From NCBI GenBank assembly GCA_003258795.1, contig QHMH01000005.1, positions 127,457 through 191,456 of the forward strand: 64,000 nt of DNA, in the 5' to 3' direction. A model generated the notes under the pieces. It was not told the DNA's origin. It searched no databases and saw nothing but the letters and a program-made list of their open reading frames with translations. Position 1 is the first letter of the stretch. Each line of letters starts with the position of its first letter. This DNA comes from Candidatus Melainabacteria bacterium. GTDB lineage: Bacteria > Cyanobacteriota > Vampirovibrionia > Gastranaerophilales > Gastranaerophilaceae. A program made the translations under genes and the position numbers. Of this stretch, positions 17,859 through 27,052 are shown piece after piece.

Positions 17859-18934
17859 TGGTTAAAAGACGTGAATCAAAATCAACAATAAGCATTTATG
17901 AAGAAAATCAAGAAACAGATATATTGCAGGATGAAAAAGATATCGATAGTGATATTGATACTCCTTATATGTCAATGGGACTTGAAACAGATAACATCGA
18001 AAATATCGTTCCTGAAGAAGCTACAAAAAGCGATATTTATATGATGGATACTCAAGAAGCATCTTCCTCTGAAATCGAAGTGCCTAAAGGGGTTGCAATT
18101 GATGATCCAGTTAGATTGTATTTAAGAGAAATCGGTAGAATTAAACTTTTGTCAGCTAACGAAGAAATTGAGTTAGCGAGAAAAATTATTGAAGGCGGTA
18201 CTCCAGGGGCAATAGCAAAAAGAAAATTAGTTCAAGCTAACTTAAGACTTGTTGTTAGTATTGCAAAAAAATATGTTGGTAGAGGTATGTTGTTTTTGGA
18301 CCTTATACAAGAAGGAAATTTGGGTTTGATTAGAGCGGCTGAAAAATTCGACCATGAAAGAGGTTTCAAATTCTCTACTTATGCTACTTGGTGGATTAGA
18401 CAAGCTATAACAAGAGCTATTGCTGATCAAGCAAGAACTATTAGAATTCCTGTTCATATGGTTGAAACTATCAACAAACTAAAAAAAGTTACAAGAAAGC
18501 TTGCTCAAGAACTTTCAAGAAAACCTACCGAAGAAGAATTGGCTCTTGAAATGAACGTTAGCATCTCTAAATTGAGAGAAATTATCAAAATTGCTCAAGA
18601 ACCTCTCTCTCTTGAAACTCCAATCGGAAAAGAAGAAGATTCAAGATTGGGCGACTTTATTGAAGACAAAAATGCTGATGCTCCTGTAAAAACAGTTGCT
18701 TCTGAGCTATTGAGAGAAGATTTGGCAGAAGTTTTAAGTACATTATCTCCAAGAGAACGTGATGTTTTAAGATTACGTTTCGGAATGGATGATGGCAGAC
18801 AAAGAACTCTTGAAGAAGTTGGTCAATTGTTCGGTGTTACACGTGAGCGTATCAGACAGATTGAAGCTAAAGCTTTGAGAAAATTAAGACATCCAAATCG
18901 TAGTAAACGTCTTAAAGAATATGTTGAAATATAG
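17858..18934 (+). CDS. rpoD: Principal RNA polymerase sigma factor (sigma-70/SigA)
   Basis: 358 aa from the ATG at 17858, with GGAG 6 nt upstream overlapping the end of dnaG. Regions are in order: an acidic N-terminus, 1.2 (DDPVRLYLREIGRIKLLS), 2.1-2.4 (ANLRLVVSIAKKYVGRGMLFLDLIQEGNLGLIRA...STYATWWIRQAITRAIADQ), 3, and 4.1-4.2 with VTRERIRQIEAKALRKLRHP. The length fits compact SigA of Gram-positives and cyanobacteria rather than the ~610-aa proteobacterial form. It would not read the sigma-28-like promoters described here, so a second sigma factor must be encoded elsewhere if those are real. Confidence 0.97.
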   Translation: MVKRRESKSTISIYEENQETDILQDEKDIDSDIDTPYMSMGLETDNIENIVPEEATKSDIYMMDTQEASSSEIEVPKGVAIDDPVRLYLREIGRIKLLSANEEIELARKIIEGGTPGAIAKRKLVQANLRLVVSIAKKYVGRGMLFLDLIQEGNLGLIRAAEKFDHERGFKFSTYATWWIRQAITRAIADQARTIRIPVHMVETINKLKKVTRKLAQELSRKPTEEELALEMNVSISKLREIIKIAQEPLSLETPIGKEEDSRLGDFIEDKNADAPVKTVASELLREDLAEVLSTLSPRERDVLRLRFGMDDGRQRTLEEVGQLFGVTRERIRQIEAKALRKLRHPNRSKRLKEYVEI

Positions 18935-18943
18935 ATTTTTTTT

Positions 18944-18980
18944 GAAGGGCGGAAACTTAAGTTTCCGCCCTTCTTTTTCT
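18944..18980 (+). terminator. Intrinsic terminator after rpoD
   Basis: GAAGGGCGGAAAC and GTTTCCGCCCTTC form a 13-bp stem (18944-18973) with a TTAA loop, followed by TTTTTCT. Confidence 0.95.
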
Positions 18981-19033
18981 AAATTGTTACATAAATTTGC
19001 TTTACACTTTTTTTTATTTATGTAACAATCATT

Positions 19034-19120
19034 AAGTCTGATAAGGAAAGCAGGGTGAAAATCCTACACTGGACCGCAGCCGTTAGAGTCGGAATGCTTA
19101 TCAAAAACATAACCTCGGAA
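19034..19120 (+). ncRNA. Cobalamin riboswitch (B12 element)
   Basis: The B12-box signature is present: GGGTGAAAATCC...ACTGGACCGC...AGAGTCGGAATGC (19053-19096). The closing stem GATAAG (19040-19045) pairs with CTTATC (19097-19102). It ends ~20-35 nt before the ATG of a BtuB-like receptor. Known switches of this class repress downstream translation or transcription when adenosyl- or other cobalamin is bound. No separate terminator hairpin is evident, so control of ribosome access is more likely. Exact 5' and 3' limits are approximate. Confidence 0.93.
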
Positions 19121-19137
19121 TACAGGGAAACATTAGT

Positions 19138-21198
19138 ATGAAAAAGTCACTTTTATCGGTGCTTCTTTTGACAGCATTTGCATCGCCTGCCTTTGCTATA
19201 AACGAAGAACCAATCTATTTGCCGTCACTTTTTGGGCAACTTAAAAAAAACGAAATATATTCTTTGGACAATAGAGCAGAATCTATCAAAAGTTCTGGAG
19301 CAAACGTTGATGTATTTACAAGAGAAGACATTGAGCTTCAAAACAATCCAACATTTACAGATTTATTAAATCAAGTAGGAAGTGTTACAACTCAAACCTC
19401 TAATGGGTCAGAAGGTAATGTATCGACAGTTAGAATAAGAGGTACGGACAGAGTAAAATTCACAATCGACGGAATAAGAGCTGATAGACCTTCAATGACT
19501 ACTCCGGGCATTGAGTCGCAATTCTTTTTAACTGATGATATGGAAAGAGTTGAAATTATCAAAGGACCACAAGGGAACGTTAACGGAACAAATGCATCCG
19601 GCGGGCTTATCTCTGTTCAAACAAGACGTGGTAGAGGACCTTTGAGTATTGAGGCTGAAACCTCAATGGGAAATTATGCTTCATTCAAAGAACGTTTTGC
19701 CATTATGAGTGGAGATGAGAAGAAAGATTTTTACATTGCAACTACTTGGTACAAGACTGATGGGGGAATGCATACAAGAAATCTTGGCAGAATTGCAAAT
19801 GACACTTACAAAAATTTTAATTTCGTTTCAAACTTAGGTGTAAGATTACTTGATAACAAAGCGGAATTGAGAGATATATTTAGATTTTCAAACGCTAAAA
19901 AAGGGCTTGGAGTTGGTTATAGCAATTTAACATATTCTTACTACAATGATCCAAATAATTACGCTGACAATATTGATTTGATGAATGTTTTGGCATTTAA
20001 GCATAATCCTAAAGAATTTTACGACTATGATGTTAAATTTGGCATTTATCACAACAGAAACAAGAATTACTCACGACCTGATTACATTTCACCAGATGAG
20101 TGGTCAACTTCATCTATAAACAGTTCACGTATCAACTTGATGACAGGTCACAATTTCAAATACAAGGATTGGAACACATTTACACTTGGGTATAATTTTG
20201 AATCAGAATTTATTGATGGACAATCAAATTCTTTGGTTTATGGAACTTGGCCTATGTTTCCTATGGTTTCATACAACAATGGTTATGCGGGTTCAACCCT
20301 ACAACACGATGCATATGTTAATGATGTTATAAACATCAAGGACAAACTCTTTATTCGTGGCGGAGCGAGGTTGATTAGCAACTCACAATACGGAACATAC
20401 GTAACACCTAATGCATCGGCTGCTTTAGTTTTACCAACATTTAACATAACCGGTGCTAAAACTAAATTCAGAGGGTCTTGGGGACAAAGTGTTAACACTC
20501 CAACACTATACCAAAGATACGGCGGATTTAGGGATAATTATATGGCTTGGACAGGCAATCCAAACTTGAGAGCTGAGAAGTTTTCTGGATGGGATGTTGG
20601 TGTTGAACAAAGTTTCTACGACGACAAGTTGAAATTTGAATTTGGCTACTTTAACAGCGAATACTCAGACTACATAGCAGCGTATTATAATACAGACCCA
20701 ATCACATATTTTACAACTGGAAATTACATAAATATCGATAGTGCGAGAATTCAAGGATATGAAGCTAAAGCTGTTTGGGAACCTAATGACAAATTCAAAC
20801 TTGTCTTGAACTATACTTTTACTGATTCACAAGATGATAGAACTGGAAATCCTCTTCCTGCAGTTCCTCAAAATAGAATAAATGGTATGCTCTATTTTAC
20901 TCCTATTGAAAGAATAAGCTTTTACGCTGGAGTTGAAACGTCATCTGATAGAAACATGAGTGTTGCATCTAATGATAGTGTCGCTGGATATTTTAATGCT
21001 AAAATTGGTACAACAGTAAGATTATTTTCTTTAAAAAATTGTCATGTTTATCTTAAAGCGAACATATACAATCTATTTAACCAAAATATAGCAATGTACA
21101 AAGATTCGTACACAAACGATTACTATTATGGTCCAAAAGTAAGATTTATGGCAGGTTTATTCCTCAAATATAATCTTCCAGAAAAAGAAAAGGTATAG
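19138..21198 (+). CDS. btuB: TonB-dependent outer-membrane cobalamin receptor
   Basis: 686 aa with signal peptide MKKSLLSVLLLTAFASPAFA. The plug domain (about residues 50-165) includes SSGANVDVFTREDIE, VRIRGTDRVKFTIDGIRADRP and VEIIKGPQGNVNGTNASGGLI. The remainder is a 22-strand beta-barrel ending in PKVRFMAGLFLKYNLP. It imports vitamin B12 across the outer membrane using TonB energy. Specificity for cobalamin is inferred from the riboswitch upstream and the BtuCDF genes downstream. It also shows that the organism has an outer membrane. Confidence 0.93.
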   Translation: MKKSLLSVLLLTAFASPAFAINEEPIYLPSLFGQLKKNEIYSLDNRAESIKSSGANVDVFTREDIELQNNPTFTDLLNQVGSVTTQTSNGSEGNVSTVRIRGTDRVKFTIDGIRADRPSMTTPGIESQFFLTDDMERVEIIKGPQGNVNGTNASGGLISVQTRRGRGPLSIEAETSMGNYASFKERFAIMSGDEKKDFYIATTWYKTDGGMHTRNLGRIANDTYKNFNFVSNLGVRLLDNKAELRDIFRFSNAKKGLGVGYSNLTYSYYNDPNNYADNIDLMNVLAFKHNPKEFYDYDVKFGIYHNRNKNYSRPDYISPDEWSTSSINSSRINLMTGHNFKYKDWNTFTLGYNFESEFIDGQSNSLVYGTWPMFPMVSYNNGYAGSTLQHDAYVNDVINIKDKLFIRGGARLISNSQYGTYVTPNASAALVLPTFNITGAKTKFRGSWGQSVNTPTLYQRYGGFRDNYMAWTGNPNLRAEKFSGWDVGVEQSFYDDKLKFEFGYFNSEYSDYIAAYYNTDPITYFTTGNYINIDSARIQGYEAKAVWEPNDKFKLVLNYTFTDSQDDRTGNPLPAVPQNRINGMLYFTPIERISFYAGVETSSDRNMSVASNDSVAGYFNAKIGTTVRLFSLKNCHVYLKANIYNLFNQNIAMYKDSYTNDYYYGPKVRFMAGLFLKYNLPEKEKV

Positions 21199-21199
21199 G

Positions 21200-22096
21200 A
21201 TGAAAAATAAGGGTAAAATTTTAATTTTTTTATTTATTATTTTTTTACTATGCTTATATTTATCGCTTTTTGAAAATTATCAAAGTGAAATAATCTATAA
21301 ATATATAAGAATACCAAACACAATCAAATCAATAATTGCAGGTTCAACGCTTGCACTTTCTGGGATGTTTTTGCAAGCTATATCTAAAAATCCACTTGCA
21401 GAACCTTATCTTACGGGGATATCCTCTGGAGCAGCTTTGGGCATTGTAATTTCGATTTTATTTTTTGACGGGAATTTTTCGTTTTTTGGATTTTTAGGGG
21501 CAATAATTGCTGCGCTTTGTGTAATTTTATTTTGCGGATTGTCAAAATTTTCCGTAAAAAAACTTATTTTGACTGGATTATCTTTTAACATCTTTGCAAG
21601 TTCAATTATTGGATTTTTAATCCTTTTATATGCAGATAAGACATATTCTCTGACTATGATTTTAACTGGTGGATTTTCTAATATAGATATATCTAATCAA
21701 GCACTACTTTTAATTTTAATTGCAGGTATACTGATTTCTTCATTATTTGTTCCACGACTCAATTATTTAAGATTGGATTTAGGGACAGAGAAAAATTCAT
21801 ACATAATCGCCGTTGTAGTTTTATGTGCGCTTCTAACTTCATTTAGCGTATATGCTCTTGGAATAATTGGTTTTGTTGGAATAATAGCACCACATATTTC
21901 AAGAATAATTTTTGGAAACGATTACAGATATTTATATTTTTCAAATATTTTAATTGGAAGCTCCTTTCTACTTTTTGCAAACTACCTATCAAGAACGGTA
22001 TTATATCCACAACAAGTTCCAATAGGAATAATTACGGCTCTAATCGGCGTTCCTATTTTTATATTTTTTCTTATAAGGAAGGAAGCAAATGATTAA
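21200..22096 (+). CDS. btuC: Cobalamin ABC transporter permease (FecCD family)
   Basis: 298 aa, all hydrophobic, with about 9-10 membrane segments; shorter than the usual ~325 aa. Family landmarks are RIPNTIKSIIAGSTLALSGMFLQAISKNPLAEPYLTGISSGAALG and, near the C-terminus, ALGIIGFVGIIAPHISRIIFG, the loop that contacts the ATPase. It starts 1 nt after btuB and overlaps btuD by 8 nt. It is the inner-membrane channel of the B12 importer. Confidence 0.93.
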   Translation: MKNKGKILIFLFIIFLLCLYLSLFENYQSEIIYKYIRIPNTIKSIIAGSTLALSGMFLQAISKNPLAEPYLTGISSGAALGIVISILFFDGNFSFFGFLGAIIAALCVILFCGLSKFSVKKLILTGLSFNIFASSIIGFLILLYADKTYSLTMILTGGFSNIDISNQALLLILIAGILISSLFVPRLNYLRLDLGTEKNSYIIAVVVLCALLTSFSVYALGIIGFVGIIAPHISRIIFGNDYRYLYFSNILIGSSFLLFANYLSRTVLYPQQVPIGIITALIGVPIFIFFLIRKEAND

Positions 22097-22805
22097 AGTA
22101 AACAATTTATCACTAAAATTCGATGATAAAATATTTTTTGACAATATATCATTTTCGATTCCGCAAAATAAGATTACGATGATTATTGGGGCAAACGGAA
22201 CAGGCAAAACAACACTAATGCAGGTTTTGACAAAAAATTTAAAACCTGAAAATATTGAGATAAAAAATGATTTCAAAAACATTTTTTACCTTCCCCAAAA
22301 AATATCCTACCCAAAAGGTATATCGGCATTTGAATACGCATCATCAATTTTTTACAAAAAAACTTTCAAATGGTATTTAACAAAAGAAGAAAAAAATAAG
22401 ATTTACAATGCTTTTGAAACTCTTGAAATAGAAGATAAATCTAACATTTCGATAGATAAATTAAGTGCAGGCGAACTTCAAAAGCTCAACATATCAATTG
22501 GTTTAATATCAAATGCAGATTTATTTTTGCTTGACGAACCCTTATCAAACATCGATTTGGTTAATCAAATTAAAGTTTTAGAGATTACAAAAAAAATTAA
22601 AAACGACGTAACCTGCGCAATGATTACTCACGATTTGAATTTATCATCCAGATATGGAGATTACTTTATTGGGATAAAGAAAAATCACACTATAATAGAA
22701 GGCGAAAAGTCAGAATTTTTCAAAGAAAATATCCTTAAAGAAATATTTGAGGTTAACTTCAAAATAATAAATAATGAAGGAAATTTTTATGTACAAACTT
22801 TTTAA
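22089..22805 (+). CDS. btuD: Cobalamin ABC transporter ATP-binding protein
   Basis: 238 aa. Walker A GANGTGKTT (~34-42), ABC signature LSAGELQKLNI (a variant of LSGGQ), Walker B LFLLDEP, and H-loop MITHDL are present. The Q-loop is YLPQK. It powers BtuC. Its 5' end overlaps btuC by 8 nt and its 3' end overlaps btuF by 17 nt, so the three proteins are translated as a unit under the B12 riboswitch. Confidence 0.93.
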   Translation: MIKVNNLSLKFDDKIFFDNISFSIPQNKITMIIGANGTGKTTLMQVLTKNLKPENIEIKNDFKNIFYLPQKISYPKGISAFEYASSIFYKKTFKWYLTKEEKNKIYNAFETLEIEDKSNISIDKLSAGELQKLNISIGLISNADLFLLDEPLSNIDLVNQIKVLEITKKIKNDVTCAMITHDLNLSSRYGDYFIGIKKNHTIIEGEKSEFFKENILKEIFEVNFKIINNEGNFYVQTF

Positions 22806-23586
22806 AATTTTCTTAATAATTTTTCTCATATTAAATCAAAACCTTGTTTTTGCAGCTCAAAAATATGTAAGTATTTCTCCTGCACTTACGGAAATAATTT
22901 ATGCACTAAATGCTCAAGATAATCTTATCGGAGTTTCAAATTCCTGTGACTATCCAATTGATGCCAAAAAGAAAGAAAAAATCGGAGATGCATACTTTAT
23001 AAATGAAGAAAAAATTTTAAAACTAAAACCAGATTTTATTCTTGCGCTTGATTACTCGTATCCTGTTTTAAAAAAATTTGAAAAATATGGAATAACACCA
23101 ATTTGTTTACAATATCCCGACATTGATACAATTTACAAAAACATCATAACTTTGGGGAGATTAACTAACAAGGAGCAAAACGCAAAAAAAATTGTGGCAA
23201 ACATTAAATCAAAAATTGAGAAAACACATTCAAACAGACAATACAAAATTTTATATTTATTGCAATTGGAACCAATGATTACAATCGGTCAAAAAAGTTT
23301 CATAACAGATGTAATAAAAAAATCAGGACAAAAATCAGTTACAGACAATCTAAACTCATTTTACCCTGTAATATCAGAGGAATATGCTATCAAAAGTAAG
23401 CCGGATATCATTATCCTAACCTTTCCTTTCGATACAAAAAGATTAAAACAACTTTTTCCAACATCGAAAATAATAACATTAACTAAAGAAGAAAATGATA
23501 TTATAAACAGACCTTCAATCAGAATTTACAAGGCAGTTGAGTATTTTTCAAACCTTACCATTTCCAACTCTCCAAATATAAAATGA
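22789..23586 (+). CDS. btuF: Periplasmic cobalamin-binding protein
   Basis: 265 aa from the ATG at 22789 (AAGGA ~8 nt upstream); an ATG five codons earlier lacks this spacing. Signal peptide MYKLFKIFLIIFLILNQNLVFA is followed by the helical-backbone type III binding fold: YVSISPALTEIIYALNAQDNLIGVSNSCDYP, EKILKLKPDFILA, and KPDIIILTFP. It delivers B12 to BtuCD. The 3' end overlaps the convergent AlkA-like gene by 39 nt. Confidence 0.92.
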   Translation: MYKLFKIFLIIFLILNQNLVFAAQKYVSISPALTEIIYALNAQDNLIGVSNSCDYPIDAKKKEKIGDAYFINEEKILKLKPDFILALDYSYPVLKKFEKYGITPICLQYPDIDTIYKNIITLGRLTNKEQNAKKIVANIKSKIEKTHSNRQYKILYLLQLEPMITIGQKSFITDVIKKSGQKSVTDNLNSFYPVISEEYAIKSKPDIIILTFPFDTKRLKQLFPTSKIITLTKEENDIINRPSIRIYKAVEYFSNLTISNSPNIK

Positions 23587-24144
23587 TGCAATTGAACAGT
23601 ATGGAGAGAACTTTTCTCTGAAATTTTCAAACGTTTTTTTATCAATTTTTTCAATACCATAAAGCATTTCAAGTCCTCGTTTGATAATTAAATCATTGTA
23701 GCTTAAAATATTTTTTCTCTGCATAGAAAATATTAAAATCATCTCTGCCGTCCATACTCCAACACCCTTATATTGCGTAAGTTTTTTGATAATATCATCA
23801 TCAGAGAGGTCATCTTTAAAGTTTAATTCTCCATCCAAATATGCCTTCGAAACACCTTTTACATATTCCACTTTTCTTTGACTCAAGCCACAATCTCTCA
23901 ATGATTGGCAATTTAATAAATTTTCAGCACTCAAAACTTTTATCTTTTCCAATACCCGATTAAAAATTGTTTCCTGAGATTTATTTGAAAGCTGTTGACC
24001 TATAATAGAGTAAATAAGCATCTCAAAAACATCAGGATTAACCTCAATTTGAAGCTTACCAACTTTATTTATAACATCACAAAGTTTTTCATCACATTTT
24101 TTTAAGTAATTTAGCTCTTTATCACCATATTCAAAATATTTCAT
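23548..24144 (-). CDS. DNA-3-methyladenine glycosylase II family protein
   Basis: 198 aa, HhH-GPD superfamily, shorter than E. coli AlkA (it lacks the N-terminal domain) but like many bacterial and archaeal AlkA homologues. The substrate pocket segment LIYSIIGQQLS, the HhH motif LTQYKGVGVWTAEMIL (~122-137) and the catalytic aspartate D151 (SYNDLIIKRG) are visible. It removes alkylated purines to start base-excision repair. No iron-sulfur cysteines are present, arguing against MutY/Nth. It is antisense over its last 39 nt to btuF. Confidence 0.87.
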   Translation of the reverse strand: MKYFEYGDKELNYLKKCDEKLCDVINKVGKLQIEVNPDVFEMLIYSIIGQQLSNKSQETIFNRVLEKIKVLSAENLLNCQSLRDCGLSQRKVEYVKGVSKAYLDGELNFKDDLSDDDIIKKLTQYKGVGVWTAEMILIFSMQRKNILSYNDLIIKRGLEMLYGIEKIDKKTFENFREKFSPYCSIASFYIWRVGNGKV

Positions 24145-24219
24145 ACTATACCGAATTTCTAATTGTAAAGATTTTTTATTATTACATCATAACCGAAAAA
24201 AATTTGTTAAAATAAAAAA

Positions 24220-24555
24220 ATGAATGATGATTATAAGGGAAAAGTTGTAAATATTTTAGGCCGCAAAAAGAAATCGGATGAAAATGAACCGATAAAATAT
24301 TTTGCTGGTTTTGACTATGTAAAATTAACAAGAGATAACAACGGCTGTGTCTTTAATGAAGAACAACTCACAGACTATGCACAAACTTGCCACTACATTA
24401 TCAGAGTTATGAGAAAAGTTAACGGTGAAGTTTGTCTATATAACTACGATGTATCAAATAATGATTTACTAAAGTTTATGAAAGCATTTGAAAACAACAC
24501 CATAAGTGGAACTATCATTGAAATAGAAAAATTTTTCCCTGATGATCTTGCGTAA
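24220..24555 (+). CDS. Hypothetical 111-aa protein
   Basis: A soluble acidic protein with no signal peptide; the central part YFAGFDYVKLTRDNNGCVFNEEQLTDYAQTCHYIIRVMRK looks like a mixed alpha/beta domain. No family recognised. TAAAAT lies 6 nt upstream of the ATG with no Shine-Dalgarno (leaderless type). The next gene (radical SAM protein) starts 5 nt after its stop, so they are probably one operon and may share a role in RNA metabolism with the RNase E/G gene that follows. Confidence 0.75.
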   Translation: MNDDYKGKVVNILGRKKKSDENEPIKYFAGFDYVKLTRDNNGCVFNEEQLTDYAQTCHYIIRVMRKVNGEVCLYNYDVSNNDLLKFMKAFENNTISGTIIEIEKFFPDDLA

Positions 24556-24560
24556 AAAAT

Positions 24561-27035
24561 ATGGACATTAGCGAATATCACGACATTTTATATAATTGTA
24601 AAAAGCCTTACCAGTATGTAGGTGGAGAATATCTGTCTTTTAACAAAAGTTTTGATGAGGCAAAAGTTAGATTTGCGTTGGCATTTCCAGATAAATACGA
24701 AATTGGGATAAGCAACCTCGGAGTAAGAGTTCTTTATGGAATGATAAACAGACAGCCAAATTATATGGCAGATAGAGTTTATGCACCTGAAGTTGATTTT
24801 CAAGAAGCGATTGTTAGAGAAAATAAACCACTATACGCACTTGAAAGCAAAAGATTGTTAAAAGAATTTGATGTCATTGGATTTTCTCTACAATATGAAC
24901 TTGCATATCCAACAGTTTTAAAAATGTTAGATATGTCATCTATACCAATCAAAAGTGCAGACAGAGGTGAAGATTGTCCAATAATTGTTGCAGGCGGACC
25001 ATGTACTTTCAATCCACTACCAATGCGAGATTTTATTGATGCATTCAGTATCGGCGATGGAGAAGAAGCACTTATAGATATATGCAAAGTTATAGAAAGC
25101 TCATCCACAAGAGATGAAAAACTTCAAAAATTATCAAAAATTGATGGAATTTATGTTCCAAAATACCACAACGGTCAAAAAATAAAAAAAAGAATTGTCC
25201 AAATAAATTACGATAATGCCCTTAAATCTTATCCAATACCTTTTTCATCATCAGTTCACGATAGAGCCACAATAGAAATTAGAAGAGGTTGCGGAAGAAT
25301 GTGTCGATTCTGCCAACCAGGGCATGTTACACTTCCAATCAGAGAAAGAAGTGCGGAAGATATTATAAAAATTTCAAAAGAACTCGTTGACAATACCGGT
25401 TACGACGAATATTCCCTATTATCACTATCATCAAACGATTATTCAAATATAAAAGAAGTTATAAAAGAATTATCCTGTGATTTTAACAATCAAAGAGTTT
25501 CCGTATCCCTTCCAAGTCAACGGATTGACGGGTTTAGCACAGAACTTGCAAATCTTGTTCAAGGAGTTAGAAAGTCAACAATGACATTAGCTCCAGAAGC
25601 TGGTAGTCAAAGACTTAGAAATGTAATAAGAAAAAATATTACGCAAGATCAAATCCTTAACGCAACGTTATCACTCTACGAAAATGGTTGGTCAAAGGTT
25701 AAATTCTACTTTATTACTGGACTTCCTACCGAAACTTATCAAGATATAGACGAAACAGCTAATTTGTTTTACACAATAAAGAACAAAGCAAAAGAGATAA
25801 AAAAAACGAAAGGTCTTACACATTCTCTTGATATAACCTGCACATTCTCCATTTTTGTACCAAAACCATTTACGCCTTTTCAGTGGTGCGGACAAATGAA
25901 TTTGGAAGAAGTTGGAAAAAGAATTAAATATTTAAAAGAAAAAACAAAAAATATTAAAGGGTTAAAAATAAACTATCACGAAAAATCAATATCTCAAATA
26001 GAAGCAGTTTTGACAAGGGGTGATAGTTCTCTTTGCGAATATATAGAAAAACTCTACGAAAAAGGTTGCTATCTTGATGCTTGGAATGAACATTTTAAAG
26101 AAGATATTTGGCATGAAACAGCAAAAGAATTAGGTTTTTCTCTCGAAAAAAGAGCAGAAAGAAAATTTGAACTTGATGAAGAACTACCTTGGAGCTTTAT
26201 TGACACAGGACTTGATGAAAACTGGCTCAAAAATGAATATTTAAAAGCTATGAAAGATAGTGAAGATATCCAACCTTGTTGTGAAAGAGGGTGCGTTAAT
26301 TGCGGGGTTTGCAAAAATTTAAAAACTAAAAAAATTCTTGCTAAACCTTATAAAAGCACTGGTACCATAAAAAACAAAGAATATAGCGAAAGCTTTAAGT
26401 ATAGGCTTCAATTCACAAAAAAAGGAGTTTTAAGATATTTTTCACACCTCGATTGGCAAAATACATTCTTAAAAGCCTTGAAAAGAACAAAACTCCCAAT
26501 TTGTTACTCAAATGGTTTCAATCCAATGATGAAAGTATCGTTGGGAATTGCTCTCCCCCTTTTTATGGAAAGTGAGTGCGAGCTTGCAGACATAGAACTG
26601 TTTGAAAGAATTTCACCAGAAGATTTTAAAAACAAGCTAAAATTACCAACAGGTTGTGAAATTTTATCAATCAAGGAAATTCCATTAAAATCAGAATCAA
26701 TTGACCATTATGTTGCATGGGCAAAATATAGAATAAAAATTGATGTTCACAAAATGGAATCTTTGAGATATAATGCAGAAAGAGTTTTGAATTCACAAGA
26801 AATTATACTTGAGAAGAAAAACAAAAAAGGTATATTAAAAAAAACAAACGTTAAACCTTCAATTAAAGAATTCTACTTTGATGAAGATGCACTGTTCATA
26901 ACATTAAAAGCAGGTCAAGGAGAAGATATTCCATCCTTGAGAGCTGATGATTTAATGAAAATTATTATGCCGGATGACATTTGCGACATAAAAAGAACAG
27001 AGTTTTATGACAGAAATAACGTTTGTATTCGGTGA
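24561..27035 (+). CDS. TIGR03960-type radical SAM protein fused to a DUF2344 domain
   Basis: 824 aa. An N-terminal B12-binding-like domain (roughly residues 35-190; RVLYGMINRQPNY...FSLQYELAYPTVLKMLDMS) precedes a radical SAM core with GCGRMCRFCQPG (CxxxCxxC). MTLAPEAGSQRLRNVIRKN is the typical second half of the barrel. The C-terminal ~230 residues form DUF2344 (YRLQFTKKGVLRYFSHLDWQNTFLKALKRTKLPICYSNGFNPMMK), found in many organisms next to or fused with this enzyme and RNase E/G. Two cysteine clusters, CCERGCVNCGVC, lie between the halves. The reaction is unknown to me; the link with RNase G suggests RNA modification. Confidence 0.87.
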   Translation: MDISEYHDILYNCKKPYQYVGGEYLSFNKSFDEAKVRFALAFPDKYEIGISNLGVRVLYGMINRQPNYMADRVYAPEVDFQEAIVRENKPLYALESKRLLKEFDVIGFSLQYELAYPTVLKMLDMSSIPIKSADRGEDCPIIVAGGPCTFNPLPMRDFIDAFSIGDGEEALIDICKVIESSSTRDEKLQKLSKIDGIYVPKYHNGQKIKKRIVQINYDNALKSYPIPFSSSVHDRATIEIRRGCGRMCRFCQPGHVTLPIRERSAEDIIKISKELVDNTGYDEYSLLSLSSNDYSNIKEVIKELSCDFNNQRVSVSLPSQRIDGFSTELANLVQGVRKSTMTLAPEAGSQRLRNVIRKNITQDQILNATLSLYENGWSKVKFYFITGLPTETYQDIDETANLFYTIKNKAKEIKKTKGLTHSLDITCTFSIFVPKPFTPFQWCGQMNLEEVGKRIKYLKEKTKNIKGLKINYHEKSISQIEAVLTRGDSSLCEYIEKLYEKGCYLDAWNEHFKEDIWHETAKELGFSLEKRAERKFELDEELPWSFIDTGLDENWLKNEYLKAMKDSEDIQPCCERGCVNCGVCKNLKTKKILAKPYKSTGTIKNKEYSESFKYRLQFTKKGVLRYFSHLDWQNTFLKALKRTKLPICYSNGFNPMMKVSLGIALPLFMESECELADIELFERISPEDFKNKLKLPTGCEILSIKEIPLKSESIDHYVAWAKYRIKIDVHKMESLRYNAERVLNSQEIILEKKNKKGILKKTNVKPSIKEFYFDEDALFITLKAGQGEDIPSLRADDLMKIIMPDDICDIKRTEFYDRNNVCIR

Positions 27036-27052
27036 GAAAGAAAGGTTTATTT

